Shown here: in pieces, positions 44,765 to 60,839 of the stretch
Numbering within the stretch: the stretch's first letter is position 1
Layout of the letters: each line of letters starts with the position of its first letter
NCBI GenBank assembly: GCA_944474755.1
Contig: OX104122.1
Location: 8,581,223-8,645,222, forward strand
Direction of reading: 5' to 3'
DNA length: 64,000 nt
From: Limnoperna fortunei
Lineage: Eukaryota; Mollusca; Bivalvia; Mytilida; Modiolidae
The notes under the pieces: model-generated
Seen by the model: the letters and a program-made list of their open reading frames with translations, nothing else
Databases searched by the model: none
Told to the model about the DNA's origin: nothing
Position numbers and translations under genes: made by a program

Positions 44765-47035
44765 ATATCTACAGGTACACACAGTAACAGTTCACACAGC
44801 TTATCTGTCTTTATATCTACAGGTACACACAGTAACAGTTCACACGGCTTATCTGTCTTTATATCTACAGGTAAACACAGTAACAGTTCACACAGATTAT
44901 CTGTCTTTATATCTACAGGTACACACAGTAACAGTTCACACGGCTTATCTGTCTATATATCTACAGGTACACACAGTAACAGTTCACACGGCTTATCTGT
45001 CTTTATATCTACAGGTGCACACAGTAACAGTTCACACAGCTTATCTGTCTTTATATCTACAGGTACACACAGTAACAGTTCACACGGCTTATCTGTCTAT
45101 ATATCTACAGGTACACACAGTAACAGTTCACACGGCTTATCTGTCTTTATATCTACAGGTACACACAGTAACTGTTCACACAGCTTATCTGTCTTTATAT
45201 CTACAGGTACACACAGTAACAGTTCACACGGCTTATCTGTCTATATATCTACAGGTACACACAGTAACAGTTCACACGGCTTATCTGTCTTTATATCTAC
45301 AGGTACACACAGTAACAGTTCACACGGCTTATCTGTCTTTATATCTACAGGTACACACAGTAACAGTTCACACGGCTTATCTGTCTTTATATCTACAGGT
45401 ACACACAGTAACAGTTCACACGGCTTATCTGTCTTTATATCTACAGGTACACACAGTAACAGTTCACACGGCTTATCTGTCTTTATATCTACAGGTACAC
45501 ACAGTAACAGTTCACACAGCTTATCTGTCTTTATATCTACAGGTACACACAGTTACAGTTCACACGGCTTATCTGTCTTTTTATCTACAGGTACACACAG
45601 TAACAGTTCACATTGTTTATCTGTCTTTATATCTACAGGTACACACAGTAACAGTTCACACGGCCTATCTGTCTTTATATCTACAGGTACACACAGTAAC
45701 AGTTCACACAGCTTATCTGTCTTTATATCTACAGGTACACACAGTAACAGTTAACACGTCTATCTGTCTATATCTACAGGTACACACAGTAACAGTTCAC
45801 ACAGCTTATCTGTCTTTATATCTACAGGTACACACAGTAACAGTTAACACGTCTATCTGTCTATATCTACAGGTACACACAGTAACAGTTCACACAGCTT
45901 ATCTGTCTTTATATCTACAGGTACACACAGTAACAGTTCACACGGCTTATCTGTCTTTATATCTACAGGTAAACACAGTAACAGTTCACACAGATTATCT
46001 GTCTTTATATCTACAGGTACACACAGTAACAGTTCACACGGCTTATCTGTCTATATATCTACAGGTACACACAGTAACAGTTCACACGGCTTATCTGTCT
46101 TTATATCTACAGGTGCACACAGTAACAGTTCACACAGCTTATCTGTCTTTATATCTACAGGTACACACAGTAACAGTTCACACGGCTTATCTGTCTATAT
46201 ATCTACAGGTACACACAGTAACAGTTCACACGGCTTATCTGTCTTTATATCTACAGGTACACACAGTAACTGTTCACACAGCTTATCTGTCTTTATATCT
46301 ACAGGTACACACAGTAACAGTTCACACGGCTTATCTGTCTATATATCTACAGGTACACACAGTAACAGTTCACACGGCTTATCTGTCTTTATATCTACAG
46401 GTACACACAGTAACAGTTCACACGGCTTATCTGTCTTTATATCTACAGGTACACACAGTAACAGGTCACACGGCTTATCTGTCTTTATATCTACAGGTAC
46501 ACACAGTAACAGTTCACACGGCTTATCTGTCTTTATATCTACAGGTACACACAGTAACAGTTCACACGGCTTATCTGTCTTTATATCTACAGGTACACAC
46601 AGTAACAGTTCACACAGCTTATCTGTCTTTATATCTACAGGTACACACAGTTACAGTTCACACGGCTTATCTGTCTTTTTATCTACAGGTACACACAGTA
46701 ACAGTTCACATTGTTTATCTGTCTTTATATCTACAGGTACACACGGTAACAGTTCACACGGCCTATCTGTCTTTATATCTACAGGTACACACAGTAACAG
46801 TTCACACCGCTTATCTGTCTTTATATCTACAGGTACACACAGTAACAGTTAACACGTCTATCTGTCTATATCTACAGGTACACACAGTAACAGTTCACAC
46901 AGCTTATCTGTCTTTATATCTACAGGTACACACAGTAACAGTTAACACGTCTATCTGTCTATATCTACAGGTACACACAGTAACAGTTCACACAGCTTAT
47001 CTGTCTTTATATCTACAGGTACACACAGTAACAGT
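44765..47035. repeat. Higher-order duplication in the 48-bp array, period ~1098 bp
   Basis: Rare variants recur at a fixed offset: 'ggtaaacacagtaac' at 44870 and 45968, and 'gtaactgttcacacagc' in both blocks. Correspondence fails before about 44765/45863 and after about 45940/47038. About 2.07 copies of a 23-monomer block. Confidence 0.8.
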
Positions 47036-50000
47036 TAACACGTCTATCTGCCTATATCTACAGGTACACACAGTAACAGTTCACACCGCTTATCTGTCTT
47101 TTTATCTACAGGTACACACAGTAACAGTACATATTGTTTATCTGTCTTTATATCTACAGGTACACACAGTTACAGTTCACACAGCTTATCTCTCTTTATA
47201 TCTACAGGTACACACAGTAACAGATCACACGTCATATCTGTCTTTATATCTACAGGTACACACAGTAACAGTTCACATTGTTTATCTCTCTTTATATCTA
47301 CAGGTACACACAGTAACAGTTCACACGGCCAATCTGTCGTTATATCTACAGGTACACACAGTAACAGTTCATACGGCTTATCTGTTTTTACATCTACAGG
47401 TACACACAGTAACAGTTCACACGGCTTATCTGTCTTTATATCTACAGGTACACACAGTAACAGTTCACACGGCCTATCTGTCTTTATATCTACAGGTACA
47501 CACAGTAACAGTTCACACGGCTTATCTGTCTTTATATCTACAGGTACACACAGTAACAGTTCACACGGCTTATCTGTCTTTATATCTACAGGTACACACA
47601 GTAACAGTTCACATTGTTTATCTGTCTTTATATCTACAGGTACACACAGTAACAGTTCACACGGCCTATCTGTCTTTATATCTCCAGGTACACACAGTAA
47701 CAGTTCACATTGTTTATCTGTCTTTTTATCTACAGGTACACACAGTAACAGTTCACACGGCCTATCTGTCTATATCTACAGGTACACACAGTAACAGTTC
47801 ACACGACTTATATATGGCTTTATATCTACAGGTACACACAGTAACAGTTCACAAGGCCTATCTGTCTTTATATCTACAGGTACACACAGTAACAGTTCAC
47901 ATTGTTTATCTGTCTTTTTATCTACAGGTACACACAGTAACAGTTCACACGGCTTATCTGTCTTTATATCTACAGGTACACACAGCTACAGTCCACACGG
48001 GCTATCTGTCTATATCTACAGGTACACACAGTAACAGTTCACACGGCTTATCTGTCTTTATATCTACAGGTACACACAGTTACAGTTCACATAGCTTATC
48101 TGTTTTTTTTATCTACAGGTACACACAGTAACATTTCACACGGCCTATCTGTCTTTATATCTACAGGTACACACAGTAACAGTTCACATGGCTTATCTGT
48201 CTTTTTATCTACAGGTACACACAGTAACATTTCACACAGCTTATCTCTCTTTACATCTACAGGTACAAACAGTAACAGTTCACACAGCTTATCTGTCTTT
48301 ATATCTACAGGTACACACAGTAACTGTTCACACAGCTTATCTGTCTTTATATCTACAGGTACACACAGTAACAGTTAACACGTCTATCTGTCTATATCTA
48401 CAGGTACACACAGTAACAGTTCACACAGCTTATCTGTCTTTATATCTACAGGTACACACAGTAACAGTTAACACGTCTATCTGTCTATATCTACAGGTAC
48501 ACACAGTAACAGTTCACACCGCTTATCTGTCTTTATATCTACAGGTACACACAGTAACAGTTCATATTGTTTATCTGTCTTTATATCTACAGGTACACAC
48601 AGTAACAGATCACACGGCCTATCTCTCTTTATATCTACAGGTACACACAGTAACAGTTCACATTGTTTATCTGTCTTTATATCTACAGGTACACACAGTA
48701 ACAGTTCACATTGTTTATCTGTCTATATATCTACAGGTACACACAGTAACAGTTAACACGTCTATCTGTCTATATCTACAGATACACACAGTAACAGTTC
48801 ACACAGCTTATCTGTCTTTATATCTACAGGTACACACAGTAACAGTTCACACAGCTTATTTGTCTTTATATCTACAGGTACACACAGTAACAGTTAACAT
48901 TGTTTATCTGTCTTTATATCTACAGGTACACACAGTAACAGTTAACACGTCTATCTGTCTATATCTACAGGTACACACAGTAACAGTTCACACGGCTTAT
49001 CTGTCTTTATATCTACAGGTACACACAGTAACAGTTCACACGGCTTATCTGTCTTTATATCTACAGGTACACACAGTAACAGTTCACACGGCTTATCTGT
49101 CTTTATATCTACAGGTACACACAGTAACAGTTCACACAGCTTATCTGTCTTTATATCTACAGGTACACACAGTTACAGTTCACACGGCTTATCTGTCTTT
49201 TTATCTACAGGTACACACAGTAACAGTTCACATTGTTTATCTGTCTTTATATCTACAGGTACACACAGTAACAGTTCACACGGCCTATCTGTCTTTATAT
49301 CTACAGGTACACACAGTAACAGTTCACACAGCTTATCTGTCTTTATATCTACAGGTACACACAGTAACAGTTAACACGTCTATCTGTCTATATCTACAGG
49401 TACACACAGTAACAGTTCACACAGCTTATCTGTCTTTATATCTACAGGTACACACAGTAACAGTTAACACGTCTATCTGTCTATATCTACAGGTACACAC
49501 AGTAACAGTTCACACAGCTTATCTGTCTTTATATCTACAGGTACACACAGTAACAGTTAACACGTCTATCTGCCTATATCTACAGGTACACACAGTAACA
49601 GTTCACACCGCTTATCTGTCTTTTTATCTACAGGTACACACAGTAACAGTACATATTGTTTATCTGTCTTTATATCTACAGGTACACACAGTTACAGTTC
49701 ACACAGCTTATCTCTCTTTATATCTACAGGTACACACAGTAACAGATCACACGTCATATCTGTCTTTATATCTACAGGTACACACAGTAACAGTTCACAT
49801 TGTTTATCTCTCTTTATATCTACAGGTACACACAGTAACAGTTCACACGGCCAATCTGTCGTTATATCTACAGGTACACACAGTAACAGTTCATACGGCT
49901 TATCTGTTTTTACATCTACAGGTACACACAGTAACAGTTCACACGGCTTATCTGTCTTTATATCTACAGGTACACACAGTAACAGTTCACACGGCCTATC

Positions 50001-51505
50001 TGTCTTTATATCTACAGGTACACACAGTAACAGTTCACACGGCTTATCTGTCTTTATATCTACAGGTACACACAGTAACAGTTCACACGGCTTATCTGTC
50101 TTTATATCTACAGGTACACACAGTAACAGTTCACATTGTTTATCTGTCTTTATATCTACAGGTACACACAGTAACAGTTCACACGGCCTATCTGTCTTTA
50201 TATCTCCAGGTACACACAGTAACAGTTCACATTGTTTATCTGTCTTTTTATCTACAGGTACACACAGTAACAGTTCACACGGCCTATCTGTCTATATCTA
50301 CAGGTACACACAGTAACAGTTCACACGACTTATATATGGCTTTATATCTACAGGTACACACAGTAACAGTTCACAAGTCCTATCTGTCTTTATATCTACA
50401 GGTACACACAGTAACAGTTCACATTGTTTATCTGTCTTTTTATCTACAGGTACACACAGTAACAGTTCACACGGCTTATCTGTCTTTATATCTACAGGTA
50501 CACACAGCTACAGTCCACACGGGCTATCTGTCTATATCTACAGGTACACACAGTAACAGTTCACACGGCTTATCTGTCTTTATATCTACAGGTACACACA
50601 GTTACAGTTCACATAGCTTATCTGTTTTTTTTATCTACAGGTACACACAGTAACATTTCACACGGCCTATCTGTCTTTATATCTACAGGTACACACAGTA
50701 ACAGTTCACATGGCTTATCTGTCTTTTTATCTACAGGTACACACAGTAACATTTCACACAGCTTATCTCTCTTTACATCTACAGGTACAAACAGTAACAG
50801 TTCACACAGCTTATCTGTCTTTATATCTACAGGTACACACAGTAACTGTTCACACAGCTTATCTGTCTTTATATCTACAGGTACACACAGTAACAGTTAA
50901 CACGTCTATCTGTCTATATCTACAGGTACACACAGTAACAGTTCACACAGCTTATCTGTCTTTATATCTACAGGTACACACAGTAACAGTTAACACGTCT
51001 ATCTGTCTATATCTACAGGTACACACAGTAACAGTTCACACCGCTTATCTGTCTTTATATCTACAGGTACACACAGTAACAGTTCATATTGTTTATCTGT
51101 CTTTATATCTACAGGTACACACAGTAACAGATCACACGGCCTATCTCTCTTTATATCTACAGGTACACACAGTAACAGTTCACATTGTTTATCTGTCTTT
51201 ATATCTACAGGTACACACAGTAACAGTTCACATTGTTTATCTGTCTATATATCTACAGGTACACACAGTAACAGTTAACACGTCTATCTGTCTATATCTA
51301 CAGATACACACAGTAACAGTTCACACAGCTTATCTGTCTTTATATCTACAGGTACACACAGTAACAGTTCACACAGCTTATCTGTCTTTATATCTACAGG
51401 TACACACAGTAACAGTTAACATTGTTTATCTGTCTTTATATCTACAGGTACACACAGTAACAGTTAACACGTCTATCTGTCTATATCTACAGGTACACAC
51501 AGTAA
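46430..51505. repeat. Higher-order tandem duplication, period 2522 bp
   Basis: Rare features recur exactly 2522 bp apart. Examples are the longest forward frames ending at 48131 and 50653, frames restarting at 48188 and 50710, 'tatctccaggtacac' near 47682 and 50204, and 'cgacttatatatggc' near 47802 and 50324. Differences are few (for example acaaggcc at 47850 versus acaagtcc at 50372). The match breaks down near 46430 and 51505, so about two copies of a ~52-monomer block are present. The near-identity implies a recent duplication or conversion. Confidence 0.85.
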
Positions 51506-54500
51506 CAGTTCACACAGCTTATCTGTCTTTATATCTACAGGTACACACAGTAACAGTTAACACGTCTATCTGTCTATATCTACAGGTACACACAGTAACA
51601 GTTCACACCGCTTATCTGTCTTTTTATCTACAGGTACACACAGTAACAGTACATATTGTTTATCTGTCTTTATATCTACAGGTACACACAGTAACAGTTC
51701 ACACCGCTTATCTGTCTTTATATCTACAGGTACACACAGTAACAGTTCACACGGATTATCTGTCTTTATATCTACAGGTACACACAGTAACAGTTCACAC
51801 AGCTTATCTGTCTTTATATCTACAGGTACACACAGTAACAGTTCACACAGCTTATCTGTCTTTATATCTACAGGTACACACAGTAACAGTTAACATTGTT
51901 TATCTGTCTTTATATCTACAGGTACACACAGTAACAGTAAACACGTCTATCTGTCTATATCTACAGGTACACACAGTAACAGTTCACACAGCTTATCTGT
52001 CTTTATATCTACAGGTACACACAGTAACAGTTAACACGTCTATCTGTCTATATCTACAGGTACACACAGTAACAGTTCACACCGCTTATCTGTCTTTTTA
52101 TCTACAGGTACACACAGTAACAGTACATATTGTTTATCTGTCTTTATATCTACAGGTACACACAGTATCAGTTCACACAGCTTATCTGTCTTTATATCTA
52201 CAGGTACACACAGTAACAGTACATATTGTTTATCTGTCTTTATATCTACAGGTACACACAGTTTCAGTTCACACAGCTTATCTCTCTTTATATCTACAGG
52301 TACACACAGTAACATATCACACGGCATATCTGTCTTTATATCTACAGGTACACACAGTAACAGTTCACATTGTTTATCTGTCTTTATATCTACAGGTACA
52401 CACAGTAACAGTTCACACGGCCTATCTGTCGTTATATCTACAGGTACACACAGTAACAGTTCACACGGCTTATCTGTCTTTACATCTACAGGTACACACA
52501 GTAACAGTTCACACGGCTTATCTGTCTTTATATCTACAGGCACACACAGTAACAGTTCACACGGCCTATCTGTCTTTATATCTACAGGTACACACAGTAA
52601 CAGTTCACACGGCTTATCTGTCTTTATATCTACAGGTACACACAGTAACAGTTTACATGGCTTATCTGTCTTTATATCTACAGGTACACACAGTAACAGT
52701 TCACACAGCTTATCTGTCTTTATATCTACAGGTACACACAGTAACAGTTCACACAGCTTATCTGATTTTATATCTACAGGTACACACAGTTACAGTTCAC
52801 ACGGCTTATCTGTCTTTATATCTACAGGTACACACAGTAACAGTTCACATTGTTTATCTGTCTTGATATCTACATCGACACAGTAACAGTTCACACAGCT
52901 TATCTGTCTTTATATCTACAGGTACACACAGTAACAGTTCACACGGCTTATCTGTCTTTATATCTACAGGTACACACAGTTACAGTTCACACAGCTTATT
53001 TGTCTTTATATCTACAGGTACAGACAGTAACAGTTCACACGGCTTATCTGTCTTTATATCTACAGGTACACACAGTAACAGTTCACATTGTTTATCTGTC
53101 ATCATATCTACAGGTACACACAGTAACAGTTCACACGGCTTATCTGTCTTTATATCTACAGGTACACACAGTAACAGTTCATGCGGCCTATCTGTCTTTA
53201 TATCTACAGGTACAGACAGTAACAGTTCACACGGCTTATCTGTCTTTATATCTACAGGTACACACAGTAACAGTTCATACGGCCTATTTGTCTTTATATC
53301 TACAGGTACAGACAGTAACAGTTCACACGGCTTATCTGTCTTTATATCTACAGGTACACACAGTAACAGTTCACATTGTTTATCTGTCATTATATCTACA
53401 GGTACACACAGTAACAGTTCACATTGTTTATCTGTCTTTATATCTACAGGTACACACAGTAACAGTTCACACGGCTTATCTGTCTTTATATCTACAGGTA
53501 CACACAGTAACAGTTCACATTGTTTATCTGTCTTTATATCTACAGGTACACACAGTAACAGTTCACACGGCTTATCTGTCTTTATATCTACAGGTACACA
53601 CAGTAACAGTTCACACGGCTTATCTGTCTTTATATCTACAGGTACACACAGTAACAGTTCACACGGCTTATCTGTCTTTATATCTACAGGTACACACAGT
53701 AACAGTTCACACGGCTTATCTGTCTTTATATCTACAGGTACACACAGTAACAGTTCACATTGTTTATCTGTCTTTATATCTACAGGTACACACAGTAACA
53801 GTTCACACAGCTTATCTGTCTTTTTATCTACAGGTACACACAGTAACAGTTCACACAGCTTATCTGTCTTTATATCTACAGGTACACACAGTAACAGTTC
53901 ACACGGCTTATCTGTCTTTATATCTACAGGTACACACAGTAACAGTTCACACGGCTTATCTGTCTTTATATCTACAGGTACACACAGTAACAGTTCACAT
54001 TGTTTATCTGTCTTTATATCTACATGTACACACAGTAACAGTTCACACGGCTTATCTGTCTTTATATCTACAGGTACACACAGTAACAGTTCACACGGCT
54101 TATCTGTCTTTATATCTACAGGTACACACAGTAACAGTTCACATTGTTTATCTGTCTTTATATCTACAGGTACACACAGAAACAGTTCACACAGCTTATC
54201 TGTCTTTTTATCTACAGGTACACACAGTAACAGTTCACATTGTTTATCTGTCTTTATATCTACAGGTACACACAGTAACAGTTCACACAGCTTATCTGTC
54301 TTTTTATCTACAGGTACACACAGTAACAGTTCACATTGTTTATCTGTCTTTATATCTACAGGTACACACAGTAACAGTTCACATTGTTTATCTGTCTTTA
54401 TATCTACAGGTACACACAGTAACAGTTCACACAGCTTATCTGTCTTTTTATCTACAGGTACACACAGTAACAGTTCACATTGTTTATCTGTCTTTTTATC

Positions 54501-57419
54501 TACAGGTACACACAGTAACAGTTCACACAGCTTATCTGTCTTTCTATCTACAGGTACAAACAGTTACAGTTCACATAGCTTATCTGTCTTTATATCTACA
54601 GGTACACACAGTAACAGTTCACACGGCTTATCTGTCTTTATATCTACAGGCACACACAGTAACAGTTCACACGGCTTATCTGTCTTTATATCTACAGGTA
54701 CACACAGTAAGAGTTCACACGGCTTATCTGTCTTTATATCTACAGGTACACACAGTAACAGTTCACACGGCTTATCTGTCTTTATATCTACAGATACACA
54801 CAGTAACAGTTCACACGGCTTATCTGTCTTTATATCTACAGGTACACACAGTAACAGTTCACACGGCTTATCTGTCTTTATATCTACAGGTACACACAGT
54901 AACAGTTCACATTGTTTATCTGTCTTTATATCTACAGGTACACACAGTAACAGTTCACACGGCCTATCTGTCTTTATATCTACAGGTACACACAGTAACA
55001 GTTTACATTGTTTATCTGTCTTTTTATCTAAAGGTACACACAGTAACAGTTCACATTGTTTATCTGTCTTTTTATCTACAGGTACACACAGTAACAGTTC
55101 ACACGGCCTATCTGTCTATATCTACAGGTACACACAGTAACAGTTCACATTGTTTATCTGTCTTTTTATCTACAGGTACACACAGTAACAGTTCCCACAG
55201 TTTATCTGTCTTGATATCTACAGGTACACACAGCTACAGTCCACACGGGCTATCTGTCTATATCTACAGGTACACACAGTAACAGTTCACACGGCTTATC
55301 TGTCTTTATATCTACAGGTACACACAGTTACAGTTCACACAGCTTATCTGTCTTTTTATCTACAGGTACACACAGTAACATTTCACACGGCCTATCTGTC
55401 TTTATATCTACAGGTACACACAGTAACAGTTCACACGGCTTATCTGTCTTTTTATCTACAGGTACACACAGTAACAGTTCACACGGCTTATCTGTCTTTA
55501 CATCTACAGGTACACACAGTAACAGTTCACACGGCCTATCTGTCTTTACATCTACAGGTACAAACAGTAACAGTTCACACAGCTTATCTGTCTTTATATC
55601 TACAGGTACACACAGTAACTGTTCACACAGCTTATCTGTCTTTATATCTACAGGTACACACAGTAACAGTTAACACGTCTATCTGTCTATATCTACAGGT
55701 ACACACAGTAACAGTTCACACAGCTTATCTGTCTTTATATCTACAGGTACACACAGTAACAGTTAACACGTCTATCTGTCTATTTATCTACAGGTACACA
55801 CAGTAACAGTTCACACGGCCTATCTGTCTTTATATCTACAGGTACACACAGTAACAGTTCACACCGCTTATCTGTCTTTATATCTACAGGTACACACAGT
55901 AACAGTTCATATTGTTTATCTGTCTTTATATCTACAGGTACACACAGTAACAGATCACACGGCCTATATGTCTTTATATCTACAGGTACACACAGTAACA
56001 GTTCACATTGTTTATCTGTCTTTATATCTACAGGTACACACAGTAACAGATCACACGGCCTATCTGTCTTTATATCTACAGGTACACACAGTAACAGTTC
56101 ATATTGTTTATCTGTCTTTATATCTACAGGTACACACAGTAACAGTTCACACGGCTTATCTGTCTTTTTATCTACAGGTACACACAGTAACAGTTCACAC
56201 GGCTTATCTGTCTTTACATCTACAGGTACACACAGTAACAGTTCACACGGCCTATCTGTCTTTACATCTACAGATACAAACAGTAACAGTTCACACAGCT
56301 TATCTGTCTTTATATCTACAGGTACACACAGTAACTGTTCACACAGCTTATCTGTCTTTATATCTACAGGTACACACAGTAACAGTTAACACGTCTATCT
56401 GTCTATATCTACAGGTACACACAGTAACAGTTCACACAGCTTATCTGTCTTTATATCTACAGGTACACACAGTAACAGTTAACACGTCTATCTGTCTATT
56501 TATCTACAGGTACACACAGTAACAGTTCACACGGCCTATCTGTCTTTATATCTACAGGTACACACAGTAACAGTTCACACCGCTTATCTGTCTTTATATC
56601 TACAGGTACACACAGTAACAGTTCATATTGTTTATCTGTCTTTATATCTACAGGTACACACAGTAACTGATCACACGGCTTATCTGTCTTTACATCTACA
56701 GGTACACACAGTAACAGTTCACACGGCTTATCTGTCTTTATATCTACAGGTACACACAGTAATAGTTCACACGGCCTATCTGTCGTTATATCTACAGGTA
56801 CACACAGTAACAGTTCACACGGCTTATCTGTCTTTACATCTACAGGTACACACAGTAACAGTTCACACGGCTTATCTGTCTTTATATCTACAGGTACACA
56901 CAGTAACAGTTCACACGGCCTATCTGTCTTTACATCTACAGGTACACACAGTAACAGTTCACACGGCTTATCTGTCTTTATATCTACAGGTACACACAGT
57001 AACAGTTCACACGGCTTATCTGTCTTTATATCTACAGGTACACACAGTAACAGTTCACATGGCCTATCTGTCTTTATAACTACAGGTATACACAATAACA
57101 GTTCACATTGTTTATCTGTCTTTATATCTACAGGTACACACAGTAACAGTTCACACAGCTTATCTGTCTTTATATCTACAGGTACACACAGTAACAGTTC
57201 ACACGGCCTATCTGTCTTTATATCTACAGGTACACACAGTTACAGTTCACACGGCTTATCTGTCTTTATATCTACAGGTACACACAGTTACAGTTCACAC
57301 GGCTTATCTGTCTTTTTATCTACAGGTACACACAGTTACAGTTCACACAGCTTATCTGTCTTTATATTTACAGGTACACACAGTTACAGTCCACACGGCC
57401 TATCTGTCTATATCTACAG

Positions 57420-58000
57420 GTACACACAGTAACAGTTCACACGGCTTATCTGTCTTTATATCGACAGGTACACACAGTAACAGTTCACACGGCTTATCTG
57501 TCTTTATATCGACAGGTACACACAGTAACAGTTCACACGGCTTATCTGTCTTTTTATCTACAGGTACACACAGTAACAGTTCACACAGCTTATCTGTCTT
57601 TATATCTACAGGTACAAACAGTAACAGTTCACACGGCCTGTCTGTCTTTATATCTACAGGTACAAACAGTAACAGTTCACACGGCCTATCTGTCTTTACA
57701 TCTACAGGTACACACAGTAACAGTTCACACGGCTTATCTGTCTTTATATCGACAGGTACACACAATAACAGTTCACACGGCTTATCTGTCTTTATATCGA
57801 CAGGTACACACAGTAACAGTTCACACGGCTTATCTGTCTTTTTATCTACAGGTACACACAGTAACAGTTCACACAGCTTATCTGTCTTTATATCTACAGG
57901 TACAAACAGTAACAGTTCACACGGCCTGTCTGTCTTTATATCTACAGGTACAAACAGTAACAGTTCAAACGGCCTATCTGTCTTTACATCTACAGGTACA
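57420..58000. repeat. Higher-order duplication, period 288 bp (6 monomers)
   Basis: The rare variant 'tatatcgacaggtacac' (cga for cta) occurs in pairs at 57458 and 57746, followed in both cases by the same succession of 'gtacaaacag' monomers and 'cggcctgtctgtc'. Offset 288 = 6 x 48. Confidence 0.75.
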
Positions 58001-59159
58001 CACAGTAACAGTTCACACGGCATATCTGTCTTTTTATCTACAGGTACACACAGTAACAGTTCACACGGCCTATCTGTCTTTACATCTACAGGTACACACA
58101 GTAACAGTTCACACGGCATATCTGTCTTTTTATCTACAGGTACACACAGTAACAGTTCACACAGCGTATCTGTCTTTTTATCTACAGGTACACACAGTAA
58201 CAGTTCACATTGTTTATCTGTCTTTATATCTACAGGTACACACAGTAACAGTTCACACGGCTTATCTGTCTTTATATCTGCAGGTACACACAGTAACAAT
58301 TCACACAGCTTATCTGTCTTTATATCTACAGGTACACACAGTAACAGTTCACACAGCTTATCTTTCTTTATATCTACAGGTACACACAGTAACAGTTCAC
58401 ATGGCCTATCTGTATTTATATCTACAGGTACACACAGTAACAGTTCACTCAGCTTATCTGTCTTTATATCTACAGATACACACAGTAACAGTTCACACAG
58501 ATTATCTGTCTTTATATCTCCAGGTACACACAGTAACAGTTCACACAGCTTATCTGTCTTCATATATACAGGTACACACAGTAACAGTTCACACGGCTTA
58601 TCTGTCTTTATATCTGCAGGTACACACAGTAACAATTCACACAGCTTATCTGTCTTTATATCTACAGGTACACACAGTAACAGTTCACACAGCTTATCTG
58701 TCTTTATATCTACAGGTACACACAGTAACAGTTCACATGGCCTATCTGTCTTTATATCTACAGGTACACACAGTAACAGTTCACTCAGCTTATCTGTCTT
58801 TATATCTACAGATACACACAGTAACAGTTCACACAGATTATCTGTCTTTATATCTACAGGTACACACAGTTACAGTTCTCACGGCTTATCTGTCTTTTTA
58901 TCTGCAGGTACACACAGTAACAGTTCACATTGTTTATATGTCTTTATATCTTCAGGTACACACAGTAAAAGTTCACACGGCTTATCTGTCTTTATATCTA
59001 CAGGTTCACACAGTAACAGTTCACACAGCTTATCTGTCTTTATATCTACAGGTACACAAAGTTACAGTTCACGCAGCTTATCTGTCTTTATATCTACAGG
59101 TACACACAGTTACAGTTCACACGGCTTATCTGTCTTTTTATCTACAGGTACACACAATT

Positions 59160-60232
59160 ACAGTTCACACGGCCTATCTGTCTATTTTTGTACAGGTACA
59201 CACAGTAACAGTTCACATTGTTTATCTGTCTTTACATTTACATTTACACACAGTAACAGTTCACACAGATTATCTGTCTTTATATCTACAGGTACACACA
59301 GTAACAGTTCACACGGCTTGTCTGTCTTTATATCTACAGGTACACACAGTAACAGTTTACACGGCTTATCTGTCTTTATATCTACAGGTACACACAGTAA
59401 CAGTTCACACCGCTTATCTGTCTTATATCTAGAGGTACACACAGAAACAGTTTACACAACTTATCTGTATTGATATCTACAGGTACGCACATTTACAGTT
59501 CACACGGCTTATCTGTCTTTTTATCTACAGGTACACACAGTAACAGTTCACACAGATTATCTGTATTTATATCTACAGGTACACACAGTAACAGTTCACA
59601 CAGCTTATCTGTCTTATATCTACAGGTACACACAGAAACAGTTTACACAGCTTATCTGTCTTTATATCCACAGGTACACACAGTAACAGTTCACACGGCT
59701 TATCTGTCTATTTTTGTACAGGTACACACAGTAACAGTTCACATTGTTTATCTGTCTTTACATTTACATTTACACACAGTAACAGTTCACACAGATTATC
59801 TGTCTTTATATCTACAGGTACACTCAGTAACAGTTCACACGGCTTGTCTGTCTTTATATCTACAGGTACACACAGTAACAGTTTACACGGCTTATCTGTC
59901 TTTATATCTACAGGTACACACAGTAACAGTTCACACCGCTTATCTGTCTTATATCTAGAGGTACACACAGAAACAGTTTACACAACTTATCTGTATTGAT
60001 ATCTACAGGTACGCACATTTACAGTTCACACGGCTTATCTGTCTTTTTATCTACAGGTACACACAGTAACAGTTCACACAGATTATCTGTATTTATATCT
60101 ACAGGTACACACAGTAACAGTTCACACAGCTTATCTGTCTTATATCTACAGGTACACACAGAAACAGTTTACACAGCTTATCTGTCTTTATATCCACAGG
60201 TACACACAGTAACAGTTCACACGGCTTATCTG
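59160..60232. repeat. Higher-order duplication, period 526 bp
   Basis: Rare variants 'tatctagaggtacac', 'acacaacttatctgtattg', 'gtacgcacatttac' and 'tttttgtacagg' recur at +526 bp (for example 59433 and 59959). Corresponding frames start at 59470 and 59996. Two copies of an 11-monomer block. Confidence 0.8.
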
Positions 60233-60839
60233 TCTTTATATCTACAGGTACACACAGTAACAGTTTACACAGCTTATTTGTCTTTATATCTACAGGTACA
60301 CACAGTAACAGTTCACACAGCTTATCTGTCTTTATATCTACAGTTACACACATTTACAGTTCACACGGCTTATCTGTCTTTATATCTACAGGTACACACA
60401 GTAACTGATCACACGGCTTATCTGTCTTTATATCTACAGGTACACACAGTATCAGTTCACACGGCTTATCTGTCTTTATATCTACAGGTACACACAGTAA
60501 CAGTTCACACAGCTTATCTGTCTTTATATCTACAGGTACACACAGTAACAGTTCACACGACTTATATATGGCTTTATATCTACAGGTACACACAGTAACT
60601 GTTCACACGGCTTATCTGTCTTTATATCTACAGGTACACACAGTAACAGTTCACACAGCTTATCTGTCTTTATATCTACAGGTACAAACAGTAACAGTTC
60701 ACATGGCTTATCTGTCTTTATTTCTACAGGTACACACAGTAACAGTTCACACGGCTTATCTGTCTTTATATCTACAGGTACACACAGTAACAGTTCACAC
60801 AGCTTATCTGTCTTTATATCTACAGGTACACACAGTAAC

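Noticed and set aside
44547..48131. A 1194-codon forward frame with a 16-residue repeat, and similar frames of 718-821 codons up to 55282
   Set aside because: The 48-bp unit is stop-free in two forward frames and one reverse frame. Frames run on both strands and survive frame shifts, and no flanking gene signals are present, so this is a repeat artefact.
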